DNA of 13,835 bases from CAXDOZ01 sp963991145 (lineage in GTDB: Bacteria; Bacteroidota; Bacteroidia; Chitinophagales; JABDMM01). The number at the start of each line of letters is the position of its first letter. Positions within the stretch are counted from its first letter, which is position 1. The notes beneath the pieces are model-generated. The model was not told the DNA's origin. It made no database searches and worked only from the letters and a program-made list of their open reading frames with translations. The position numbers were made by a program, and so were the translations under genes. Of the stretch, positions 1 to 7,920 are shown in pieces. The DNA lies in assembly GCA_963991145.1 (NCBI GenBank), contig CAXDOZ010000064.1, positions 1 to 13,835 on the forward strand, written 5' to 3'.

Positions 1-142
1 TTTGTCCGCCTTTCTCTCTCGCCTGAGCGATCTCCGCTTTCACCCAAAAGCTTCGATTGCCGGTGCGGGATTCGATCGTGCGCTTGATCGAGGAATTCAG
101 CTCGTAAAGGCGGTATATCTTCTTTTCTTCCGACTGACTCAC
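1..142 (-). CDS. xseA: Exodeoxyribonuclease VII large subunit, N-terminal part (cut by window edge)
   Basis: Translating the minus strand from a GTG at 142-140 gives an open frame to the window edge, 47 codons with no stop. The stretch reading RLYELNSSIKRTIE followed by SFWVKAEIAQAREKGGQ matches the N-terminal OB-fold of XseA: the 'LxxLNxxIKRxIE' helix, then 'FWVKAEIxxxxxxxGG'. In the family, the large subunit pairs with several small XseB subunits to form exonuclease VII, a cytoplasmic enzyme that degrades single-stranded DNA from both ends in repair and recombination. The nuclease domain lies outside the window. The start is uncertain: no ATG exists in this frame, which stays open upstream to at least position 240, and a TTG also occurs there; GTG is chosen because the conserved region begins about 11 residues later. 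No Shine-Dalgarno is visible. The gene is divergent from the peptidase gene. Confidence 0.82.
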   Translation of the reverse strand, partial: MSQSEEKKIYRLYELNSSIKRTIESRTGNRSFWVKAEIAQAREKGGQ

Positions 143-381
143 AATGGAAATATAGGAAAAGGCAGGCTTAGCTATTCGGGCATTGATATTCAATTGACAA
201 ATGACCCTAATATGCCCTGTAATGCAGTGAAAACTCCTCAATATTCACGAAATTGAGAGAATGCCCCTAATCTACTTAGCCCCAATGCCTTAAACAAAGG
301 CTTGTCCACACGGAATGAAGGACAATCATAATAGAGCTTCTGAATTGGAGGCATTAGATTATGGGTCCTTAAAATGCTAGA
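143..381. other. Divergent intergenic region between xseA and the M4 peptidase gene
   Basis: This 239-bp stretch must hold the promoters of both flanking genes. Visible structure: an imperfect direct repeat (192-211 and 251-271, core ATG[A/C]CCCTAAT in both); a 6-bp inverted repeat TTGTCC/GGACAA (302-307 and 320-325, 12-base loop); and GGAGG at 347-351, placed 9 bases before an ATG at 361 that opens only a three-codon frame ending in TAA. No good TAnnTTTG element was found for the peptidase. On the minus strand, TATATTTC just before the xseA GTG is a 7-of-8 match but too weak to call. Confidence 0.6.
192..271. repeat. Pair of imperfect ~20-bp direct repeats upstream of the peptidase gene
   Basis: Copies at 192-211 and 251-271 share AATTGA at the 5' end and ATG[A/C]CCCTAAT at the 3' end, with one inserted base and a few mismatches between. 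They lie about 60 bp apart in the divergent intergenic region, which would fit paired protein-binding sites, but two copies of modest quality in AT-rich DNA can also be chance. Confidence 0.3.
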
Positions 382-3300
382 ATGGAACAGTTTTACACCG
401 CACTAGTAACAAGCATATTAGCCATTTCTACCCTTTCAGCTCAAAATGCTGATGAACAGGGGTTTATCTTTAATGGCTTTCACAATGAGATCGAATCCAC
501 CGTTCAGGAAGGAGAATTTCCTCAATGGGCTCAGAAATTCTTCAGCCTCGACCAAAGCGTTTCCTTCACAGAAGAGAACAGGATCACCGATCAGCTGGGT
601 CAGGAGCATATTCGATACGTTATGCGCATAAATGGCAAAGCGATCATCGGATCATACCTGAATGCGCACTTCGAGAACGGCCAACTCTTCTCTGTAAATG
701 GTAAGCTTTACGATGTAAAGCCGCTTTCGGCCGGTCTTTCAGAGACTCAGGCCCTTAATCTGGCTATTCAGGAATCCGGGGCTTCCAGCTTCAAATGGCA
801 AAATCCAATTGAAGAACAATTCATTAAAGAGATTGAGAACGACCCCAATGCCACCTGGTATCCAAAAGGCGAGCTGGTTTACATTCCAATGGATGGGAAT
901 TTCCAAAATCCTCAATTCCACCTGGCCTGGAGCTTCGACATCTACTCTGAAGATCCTCATCACCACCGCTCTATCTTTTACATTGATGCCCTTACGGGCC
1001 GATTGGTCTTTGAGCAGGATCTGATCTGCTCTGCTAATCAAACCGCGGCAGCTCATACTATTTATGCCGGAGTGAAGGCGATCACAGTTGAGGATGTTCC
1101 GGCTTCACCGGGCACTTACCGACTAAGAGAGACGAACAGAGGCGTCAATAATGTCGACATCAGAACCTTCGACCTCAATAATGGGACAAATTATGGCTCG
1201 GCAGTTGATTTCACGCATAACAGCCTTATTTGGGATACAGCTATCGCCGAGATCGACAGATATGCACTTGATGCCCACTTCGGTTCAGAGGTGACTTTCG
1301 ACTATTTCGAAACTGAGCATTTGAGGAACAGCTACGATAATGCAGGATCACCAATTCGCAGCTATATCCACTACGGTAACAATTACAACAATGCCTTCTG
1401 GAATGGAAGTGTAATGACCTACGGAGATGGTGACAGCTCAGTCTTCTATCCCTTAACTGCTTTAGATGTGGTTGGTCATGAGATCGCTCATGGAGTTACG
1501 CAGAACGCGGCCAATCTGGTTTACTCATATGAGTCGGGTGCTTTGAATGAGTCCTTCTCCGACATCTTTGGAGCGGCGATTGAATTCTATGGAGACAGTG
1601 TCAATGGAGACTGGATCGTAGGGGAAGACATGACACCTTCGGGAACGGGAATTAGAAACATGCAGACCCCAAACTCCAAAGGTGATCCCGATACTTACCT
1701 TGGAACACTTTGGTGGACCTCACCAGGAGATAATGGAGGAGTGCACGTCAATTCTGGAGTTCAGAATTACTGGTTCTACTTACTAGTAGTTGGGGGATCA
1801 GGTACAAATGATTTTGGAAATGCCTTTAATGTCACCTCGATTGGAATGGACAAAGCAGCCGCCATCGCCTATCGAAATCTGACGGTTTACCTTGGAACCA
1901 GCTCTCAATACCCCGATGCACGTACGGGTGCCATTCAAGCTGCCGTCGACCTTTATGGAGCATGTACTCCTGAAGTGCAGGCTGTGACTGATGCATGGTA
2001 TGCAGTTGGAGTTGGTCCTGCCTATGTGGCAACCGTAGAGGCCGACTTCTCGGTCGATCAGGACAGTGTATGTTCTGCGCCTGTTACGGTTCGGCAGCGT
2101 CAGATGTGTATAAGAGACAGCTCCTACTATTGGGAGTTTGGGGATGGAGATACCTCAACTCAGGTAAGTCCAACTCATACTTATACTGGATTGGGATCAT
2201 ATACCGTGCGCCTTATTGCAGACGGTGGATTGTGTGGAATCGATACTCTGGATGTGCCAGGCGCAGTGGTAGTTGATACCAATTTGAATTGCGTCTATAA
2301 TATGATCGCAGGCAACACCCAAACAGTTGGAGATTGCAATGGAACCCTCTACGACGAAGGTGGACCGAACAGCAATTACGGTGACAATTTCACGAGCACA
2401 TTCACCATCGCGCCTGCAGGCGCAGCCTCAGTAACTGTGGACTTTTTGAGTTTTGATGTTGAACCAGGTTCCGGAGCAACCTGTAACTACGATTACGTTG
2501 AGATCTTCGATGGACCAAACGCCTCCTCGCCTTCATTTGGGAGATTTTGTAATACCACAGGATCACCTGGAATGATCACCTCAACAGGTTCGAGCATTAC
2601 GATCAGATTGTTTGCAGATCCCGCAGTAAACAATGCAGGATTTGAGATGGATTGGTCCTGTAATCTTCCTACACCTCCTGTAGCAGCGTTTACCAACTCC
2701 ATTTTGTCCAACTGCGATCTGGAAGTACAATTCAGTGATCAATCTTCCAATGGAGCAGATTCATGGTACTGGACTTTTGGCGACGGAGATACTTCCACAC
2801 AGCAAAACCCAATTCACCAATATGCATCAAGTGGGACTTACAATGTGACGCTCATTTCATCAAATGCATTTGGTAGCGATACAATAACTGTAAACTCTGC
2901 TGTTTCGATTTCTTCTCCAAATGCACCAGTTGCCAGCGGAGATTCAATTTGTCAGGGAGACTCAACTTCTGTTTCAGCAACCGCCAATGGTTCTATTTAT
3001 TGGTATGATAGCCCTGCGGGCGGATTGCTTTTAGGCCAGGGATCAAGTCTTAACACAGGCCCACTTAACAGCTCTAATTCTTACTATGCAGAACAGGTAG
3101 TTCCGGATTCATCCACCTATGGAGGACCGGAAGATGGAAGCATTGGATCTGGTGCAAACTTCACCTTTGATGGGCGATTCAATTACTTCGATGTATTCAA
3201 AGCCTGTCACTTGCAATCAGTTTATGTAAATGCGAGCACGGCAGGAAACAGAACTATTGAACTCAGAAACAGCGGAGGAACATTGATCACCTCAACTGTG

Positions 3301-6198
3301 GTAAATCTTACAACAGGATGGCAGCGGGTTAATCTTGGATTTGACCTAAGCCCAGGTACCGATTATTACCTGAAGGTGGATGGCACGGTTAACCTTTGGA
3401 GAAATAATGGTGGAACGAATTACCCGTACATGATCGATAGTTTGGTGAGCATTACACGCTCAAATGCTAGCTCTGCAACAAACTTTTACTACTTCTTCTA
3501 TGATTGGGAATTGATCGATTCATGTGCCAGCCCTAGAGCACAGGCAGATGTGATCGTGGAGCCAATTTCTACCTACTACGCGGATCTCGACGGAGACGGT
3601 TTTGGCAACCCCAATGACTCTCTGCAAAGCTGCAGCTTGGCGCCGATCGGATATGTAGCAGATAATACAGATGAATGTCCAGCCGATGGAAACAAGCAGA
3701 ATGCAGGAATCTGCGGTTGCGGAAATGATGAGCCCGGAACTCCTTGCGATGATGGAAACCCTGGAACGATAAACGATATGATCGATGGTTCATGTAATTG
3801 TGTTGGAAGTCCGGTGGCAAATATCATGTGGACGGGCGCAATTAGCACTGACTGGCATGATCCTCTAAATTGGAATCCTCCGGCTGTGCCATCAAATGCA
3901 TGCGCTGAGTTCGATGTGATCATTCCGATGGGACTTGGAACTTATCCGATCATCAATGATACCATAAGCCTTCACAACCTTGCGATCTACCACAACAATG
4001 GAATCACAGGAAACGCCGGTGCAATGCTAGAGATCTGTGGCGACCTCGATGCTAGTTCAGGAGTGAACTGGAACTTTGGAACAGGGGCAATTCTGGCTCT
4101 GACCGGAACTGGTTCTGCTCAGGAGATCGATGGAGACATGCAGGTTGACATGATCAAGTTAATGGGTAATGTCAATGTACAGATCATGGCTGGCTCGGAT
4201 ATACGAGTAGAAGATCATATCGAATTGATTGGAACAGGAAGCTTCATTTGTAATGTAGGAGCGACGGTTAGCCTTGAATCAAAGCTCACCAAGACAGCTT
4301 ATTTGGATGACTTTAGCAATCCTGGGAATGGCGGCTATATTGGTCAGATTCGCGCGAAACGCATGGTTTCAAATCCAGGACGTGGCTACCACTTTATTTC
4401 AAGTCCTGTTCAGAATGCTTTGGTTAGCGGCTTAACTGACGACTTCCCGCTTCACCCGATCAATGGTGCAGTAAATGGATCTCAGGTAATTCCAGATGCC
4501 AGTTGCAGCAGAAACTCTCTTGCAGCTGGTTCACCTTATGCCAATCTGTTCGATTACCGTGAAGATGCAGTTGCTAATTGTGACTTTGAAGGATGGCACG
4601 TAAGATTGAGCGGTCCATTGACTCCTGGTCAGGGATTTGCTGCGATTGTGCCGAATAACAGAACTATGGATCTGGATGGCCCGCCAAACACTGGAACTAT
4701 CAATTACGGTCCGATCACTAAGACTGCGGGCAATACCACATTTGCTCAGGGATTGAATCAGGTTGGAAACCCTTACCCTTCTCCGCTTAGCTGGAACGAC
4801 TTCGCTTCATACAATCCCAATCTGGCCGGAACGGCCTATATATGGGTGAGCAGTGGCTTTTATGGCGGAACATTCCAGCCTTTAAGTAGCCTCTTACCGA
4901 ACACGAATATTGCCTCCTTCCAGGCTTTTCAGGTTGTTTGGGCAGGTAGTTTTACAAACTCGGCTCAGGTCACATTTGAAAACTCTCAGCGTGTGGCAGG
5001 AAACGATGCCTTCCTGAGAAATGCTCAGAATTACGATCATCGTATCGACCTGATCGTTGATGGAAATGGATATGCAGATCGCACTTATCTATTCTTTGTT
5101 GATGGAGCCAGCGATGCTTTTGACATCTCTTTGGACGGATACAAAATGGAAAGTGGTGCAGGTCAACCCACCCTTTATTCAGATATCAATGGTGACATGG
5201 CTTCGATCAATGCCAAGGATAACTTGAGCCCACAGTCGAGTTTTGATATTGGATTTGAGCCAGGAACAAATGGAAGCTATTCGATTTCTGCAGAGCAGCT
5301 AGAAAGCCTGCCAGCCGGTGTTCTTACTTATCTGATCGATCATCAAACCGGAAATTGGCACTTGCTTAATGAAGGTCCATATAGCTTTAACTCTTTAGTA
5401 TCTGACCCTTCGGGCCGATTTGAGATTGTGTTTTCACCTCAGATCGAATTGAGCGCAAACAAAGCAGATTGCGATGGCCAAAATGGGGAGATCAGTTCAA
5501 GTCAATTATCGGGGATCATTAATGGTTCAGCTTTCAGCTGGGATGAGATCAGGATTCTTGATGACCAGACTAATCTCATTTCCCTGATTCCAAATTCAGA
5601 TGGAAACTTCAATTTGAGTTCTCTTTCTCCAGGCACTTATCAGATCGATCTTATCGAAGGATCATATGTGCAGCAGCATTTTGTAACTGTTGAAGCAAGT
5701 CAGATTATTATCGCAGATTTCAGCGCCGACTATTGGATCGCTGACGTTCTTGAACCTGTGCGATTCATTGAGGTCAGCCAGGGCGAGGATAGCTGGGATT
5801 GGGATTTTGGCGATGGTACTGTGATGTCAAACATCAGTCAGGTATTCTATGCTTATGAATATCCGGGTGTTTATACTGTGCGACTTGATGCTCGAAATGC
5901 AGATTGTGCTGATTTCATTGAAAAGCAGGTCAATATTCAATCAAAAACCACCGGAATTGGGGATCCTTTAGAGAAAGACTTTGAGATCTATTCTTTCGAC
6001 CGCAGTTTCGTTATCCGCCCGAAGGGCGAAAAAAATGAGGAATACCAATGGACCGTATATGACCTCACAGGAGCTGTTATTGAGAATGGCAGCCACAGTG
6101 GAGAACTCTTAAGGCCATTGAATGTAGCATCGGGAATCTATTTGATCAAGATTCAAACAGAACAGCGATCATACTCTCAACCAATCAGAATTGAATAA
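382..6198 (+). CDS. Secreted multidomain M4 (thermolysin-family) metallopeptidase with T9SS type A sorting domain
   Basis: A 1938-residue zinc metallopeptidase, probably exported by Sec, then moved across the outer membrane by T9SS. Order seen: hydrophobic signal segment (res 1-21); FTP/PepSY-type propeptide (about 25-213); M4 catalytic domain (about 217-550) with HEIAH at 366-370, third zinc ligand E390 in GALNESFSD, and H455 in GGVHVNSG matching the family's catalytic histidine; PKD 1 (about 553-632, broken by adapter sequence); CUB-like domain (about 637-757, NYDYVEIFDG); PKD 2 (about 764-844); Ig-like segment (about 846-909); a beta-rich segment; a DLDGDG calcium loop and Cys-rich stretch (about 1064-1145); a WTGAISTDW segment from about 1149 and a long beta-rich region with GNPYPSP; PKD 3 (about 1779-1853); C-terminal T9SS domain (about 1860-1938). 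Ordinary M4 enzymes have about 500-600 residues including propeptide. The start is slightly odd: the signal n-region (MEQFY) lacks basic residues. Residues 571-580 come from adapter sequence. Confidence 0.93.
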   Translation: MEQFYTALVTSILAISTLSAQNADEQGFIFNGFHNEIESTVQEGEFPQWAQKFFSLDQSVSFTEENRITDQLGQEHIRYVMRINGKAIIGSYLNAHFENGQLFSVNGKLYDVKPLSAGLSETQALNLAIQESGASSFKWQNPIEEQFIKEIENDPNATWYPKGELVYIPMDGNFQNPQFHLAWSFDIYSEDPHHHRSIFYIDALTGRLVFEQDLICSANQTAAAHTIYAGVKAITVEDVPASPGTYRLRETNRGVNNVDIRTFDLNNGTNYGSAVDFTHNSLIWDTAIAEIDRYALDAHFGSEVTFDYFETEHLRNSYDNAGSPIRSYIHYGNNYNNAFWNGSVMTYGDGDSSVFYPLTALDVVGHEIAHGVTQNAANLVYSYESGALNESFSDIFGAAIEFYGDSVNGDWIVGEDMTPSGTGIRNMQTPNSKGDPDTYLGTLWWTSPGDNGGVHVNSGVQNYWFYLLVVGGSGTNDFGNAFNVTSIGMDKAAAIAYRNLTVYLGTSSQYPDARTGAIQAAVDLYGACTPEVQAVTDAWYAVGVGPAYVATVEADFSVDQDSVCSAPVTVRQRQMCIRDSSYYWEFGDGDTSTQVSPTHTYTGLGSYTVRLIADGGLCGIDTLDVPGAVVVDTNLNCVYNMIAGNTQTVGDCNGTLYDEGGPNSNYGDNFTSTFTIAPAGAASVTVDFLSFDVEPGSGATCNYDYVEIFDGPNASSPSFGRFCNTTGSPGMITSTGSSITIRLFADPAVNNAGFEMDWSCNLPTPPVAAFTNSILSNCDLEVQFSDQSSNGADSWYWTFGDGDTSTQQNPIHQYASSGTYNVTLISSNAFGSDTITVNSAVSISSPNAPVASGDSICQGDSTSVSATANGSIYWYDSPAGGLLLGQGSSLNTGPLNSSNSYYAEQVVPDSSTYGGPEDGSIGSGANFTFDGRFNYFDVFKACHLQSVYVNASTAGNRTIELRNSGGTLITSTVVNLTTGWQRVNLGFDLSPGTDYYLKVDGTVNLWRNNGGTNYPYMIDSLVSITRSNASSATNFYYFFYDWELIDSCASPRAQADVIVEPISTYYADLDGDGFGNPNDSLQSCSLAPIGYVADNTDECPADGNKQNAGICGCGNDEPGTPCDDGNPGTINDMIDGSCNCVGSPVANIMWTGAISTDWHDPLNWNPPAVPSNACAEFDVIIPMGLGTYPIINDTISLHNLAIYHNNGITGNAGAMLEICGDLDASSGVNWNFGTGAILALTGTGSAQEIDGDMQVDMIKLMGNVNVQIMAGSDIRVEDHIELIGTGSFICNVGATVSLESKLTKTAYLDDFSNPGNGGYIGQIRAKRMVSNPGRGYHFISSPVQNALVSGLTDDFPLHPINGAVNGSQVIPDASCSRNSLAAGSPYANLFDYREDAVANCDFEGWHVRLSGPLTPGQGFAAIVPNNRTMDLDGPPNTGTINYGPITKTAGNTTFAQGLNQVGNPYPSPLSWNDFASYNPNLAGTAYIWVSSGFYGGTFQPLSSLLPNTNIASFQAFQVVWAGSFTNSAQVTFENSQRVAGNDAFLRNAQNYDHRIDLIVDGNGYADRTYLFFVDGASDAFDISLDGYKMESGAGQPTLYSDINGDMASINAKDNLSPQSSFDIGFEPGTNGSYSISAEQLESLPAGVLTYLIDHQTGNWHLLNEGPYSFNSLVSDPSGRFEIVFSPQIELSANKADCDGQNGEISSSQLSGIINGSAFSWDEIRILDDQTNLISLIPNSDGNFNLSSLSPGTYQIDLIEGSYVQQHFVTVEASQIIIADFSADYWIADVLEPVRFIEVSQGEDSWDWDFGDGTVMSNISQVFYAYEYPGVYTVRLDARNADCADFIEKQVNIQSKTTGIGDPLEKDFEIYSFDRSFVIRPKGEKNEEYQWTVYDLTGAVIENGSHSGELLRPLNVASGIYLIKIQTEQRSYSQPIRIE
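2091..2120 (+). other. Nextera read-1 transposase adapter embedded in the assembly (artefact)
   Basis: Thirty consecutive bases match the 3' part of the 33-base Illumina Nextera read-1 adapter, ending in the complete 19-bp Tn5 mosaic end AGATGTGTATAAGAGACAG (2102-2120). The in-frame translation RQRQMCIRDS (residues 571-580) is the peptide this adapter gives in that frame. The genomic sequence resumes at 2121 with SYYWEFGDGD, the core of a PKD domain. The orientation, adapter followed by insert, is that of a tagmented library fragment. A 30-base match cannot be chance, so this is foreign sequence left in the consensus. Confidence 0.97.
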
Positions 6199-6205
6199 TA
6201 GAAAG

Positions 6206-6231
6206 TCCCGCCAATGTGCGGGATTTTTTTT
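6206..6231 (+). terminator. Intrinsic terminator after the peptidase gene
   Basis: A 6-bp GC-rich stem, TCCCGC (6206-6211) with GCGGGA (6218-6223), closes a 6-base loop and is followed directly by eight T residues (6224-6231). It begins 8 bases after the peptidase stop codon, so it ends that transcript and separates it from the sulfatase gene downstream. Confidence 0.88.
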
Positions 6232-6293
6232 GATACATCTGCTGCTTAGAATTAATTAGATTTATAATACGACCATAATCCAAAACGGCTCTT

Positions 6294-7910
6294 ATGAAAA
6301 GATTTCGACCTTACCTGTTCTGGCTTTCTTTTATTGTTCTTATCCCGGCTTGTTACCCTTTGGCGACCGGTTCTGTAAAGTGGAGGATCACCTTCGATAA
6401 GAAAGCAATCAAGTATAAAAAGAGAATGATGAAGCATTCGCCTGATTTGGCGGCAGCTTCAAATGATCAGCCAAATGTGATCGTGATTTTGGTGGATGAC
6501 CTTGGAAAAGGTGAGATCAGCGGTTACTATGCAGATCATATCGAAACCCCGCATATCGATGCCATGATGGATCGTGGAGTGCGTTTTTGGGAGGCCTATT
6601 CATCTGCACCTGTTTGTGCACCAAGTAGGGCTGGAATCATGACCGGCCGACACCAGAACAGATATGGTTTTGAGACTCAGCTAATGGAGTTTTACCCTTC
6701 AAATATGATCGAGTACCTGAGCGGCAAATGGTTTGTAAATACGGGTGACTTTGTATTGGATTCAAAGCCGGTCTACCCACGTGAATGGCAAGTAGCAAAG
6801 CAGGGATTACCTCCTAGCGAGATCAGCATGGGTGAGCTTTTTAAGAGCTATGGTTATACCACTGGATTAGTTGGGAAATGGCACTTAGGAAACTTCAAGA
6901 GACTTCGCTCTGAAAAGCGTGGTTTTGATTACAACTGGGGATTTGCTGGGGCATTCACCCTATATACACCTGAACAAAATACGGCAGGTTATGTGAACTA
7001 CGTGCAGCCATCATTCTCATCGCAATACCAATGGAAGATGGGTAGAGCTGGAGAAGGTGCAATTGAAGAAAACGGGAAGAAGGTCACTGAAGACGACTAT
7101 CTAACATTTGCCATCCGGGATAAGTCAATTGACTTCATGAATTCGGCGGGAGATGAGCCATTTATGCTACTTACTCATTTCAATGCGCCTCACGTTCCTT
7201 TCCAGGCTCCTGTAGATTATTACTGTGAGTACGGCCATATTGAAGATGAGAATAAGAGAGTCTACTACTCAATGATCTCTGCATTAGATGATGCTGTTGG
7301 AGACATGATGCATTACCTGGATACAAGCGGATTGATCGATAATACTGTTGTCTTTTTCCTTTCTGATAATGGAGGAGCTGCTTATACCGGAGCAACTGAT
7401 AACGGTCCGTTGAAAGGTGGTAAAATGAATCACTTTGAAGGTGGGATCAATATCCCGATGAGTGTGGTTTACGAGGGAGTTATTCCTGCGGGAGTTGATT
7501 ACCGTCAGCCTGTAAGTTCACTTGATGTATTTGTTACTTCAGCCGGTGCTGCCGGAATTCCACTTCCAGATGATCGCGTTTACGACGGCGTGAATTTGAT
7601 CCCATATGTGAATGAAGAAGAAGAGCGAGTTCCTCATGTGAGTCTGAACTGGCGCGCAGATCATATTCATGTGATGAGGAAAGGAGAGTTTAAGTTCATC
7701 ATGAGTGAGCGTGATGGCTGGGTTCATTTATACAATTTGGAGGAGGATAAGTCTGAGCAATTCGATCTTTCTGAAGCCAAACCGATGATCCTGGATAAAA
7801 TGCTGAAAGAGCATCAGCTCTGGGAAAAGGAAATGTCGAAACCGGCCTGGCCGAGGATCATGGATCACATTTTTGTCTTTGATGGGGTAGAATATTTATT
7901 CCCTGCTTAA
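6294..7910 (+). CDS. Sulfatase (arylsulfatase-like, formylglycine-dependent), probable lipoprotein
   Basis: A 538-residue sulfatase of the alkaline-phosphatase superfamily; such enzymes hydrolyse sulfate esters, in Bacteroidota often on sulfated polysaccharides. The signature C108-A-P-S-R112 in APVCAPSRAGIMTGR marks C108 for conversion to formylglycine. Other expected residues are present: the D68/D69 metal pair (VIVILVDDLG), K195 and H197 (GKWHLG), H300 (NAPHVPF), D358/N359 (LSDNGG) and K377 (GGK followed by FEGG). The N-terminus is MKRFRP, a hydrophobic stretch and IPAC with C20, a plausible but not ideal lipobox, so the mature protein may be lipid-anchored. Length and motif order are normal for the family; the substrate cannot be read from the sequence. 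No formylglycine-generating enzyme or anaerobic sulfatase maturase is in the window, so the activator must be encoded elsewhere. The gene follows a terminator by 62 bp, so it has its own promoter, and is probably co-transcribed with the barrel gene 10 bp downstream. Confidence 0.93.
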   Translation: MKRFRPYLFWLSFIVLIPACYPLATGSVKWRITFDKKAIKYKKRMMKHSPDLAAASNDQPNVIVILVDDLGKGEISGYYADHIETPHIDAMMDRGVRFWEAYSSAPVCAPSRAGIMTGRHQNRYGFETQLMEFYPSNMIEYLSGKWFVNTGDFVLDSKPVYPREWQVAKQGLPPSEISMGELFKSYGYTTGLVGKWHLGNFKRLRSEKRGFDYNWGFAGAFTLYTPEQNTAGYVNYVQPSFSSQYQWKMGRAGEGAIEENGKKVTEDDYLTFAIRDKSIDFMNSAGDEPFMLLTHFNAPHVPFQAPVDYYCEYGHIEDENKRVYYSMISALDDAVGDMMHYLDTSGLIDNTVVFFLSDNGGAAYTGATDNGPLKGGKMNHFEGGINIPMSVVYEGVIPAGVDYRQPVSSLDVFVTSAGAAGIPLPDDRVYDGVNLIPYVNEEEERVPHVSLNWRADHIHVMRKGEFKFIMSERDGWVHLYNLEEDKSEQFDLSEAKPMILDKMLKEHQLWEKEMSKPAWPRIMDHIFVFDGVEYLFPA

Positions 7911-7920
7911 ACCAGAACAA

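Noticed and set aside
2..256. Plus-strand open frame of 84 codons at the left edge
   Set aside because: It lies opposite the recognisable xseA N-terminus, starts at a TTG at the edge and has no family resemblance; it is a shadow frame.
302..325. TTGTCC/GGACAA inverted repeat as a terminator or riboswitch stem
   Set aside because: Only 6 bp with a 12-base loop, no T-run after it and no recognisable riboswitch core; it could be an operator, but the evidence is too thin.
2102..2120. A natural Tn5 or IS50 insertion end
   Set aside because: The 19-bp sequence is the engineered mosaic end and is preceded by the synthetic Nextera read-1 tail; there is no transposase, second end or target duplication.
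1995..2276. Plus-strand frame of 93 codons inside the peptidase gene containing SAASDVYKRQ
   Set aside because: That peptide is the adapter read in another frame; the rest is out-of-frame peptidase sequence.
3569..3923. Two overlapping minus-strand frames (83 and 115 codons) within the peptidase gene
   Set aside because: They lie opposite a continuous, domain-rich coding sequence and show no signal peptide, motif or codon pattern of their own.
6232..6293. Promoter of the sulfatase gene (TAGATTTA as a -7 box)
   Set aside because: 7 of 8 match, but the only TTTG upstream is 24 bases away and overlaps the terminator T-run; not strong enough to list as a site.
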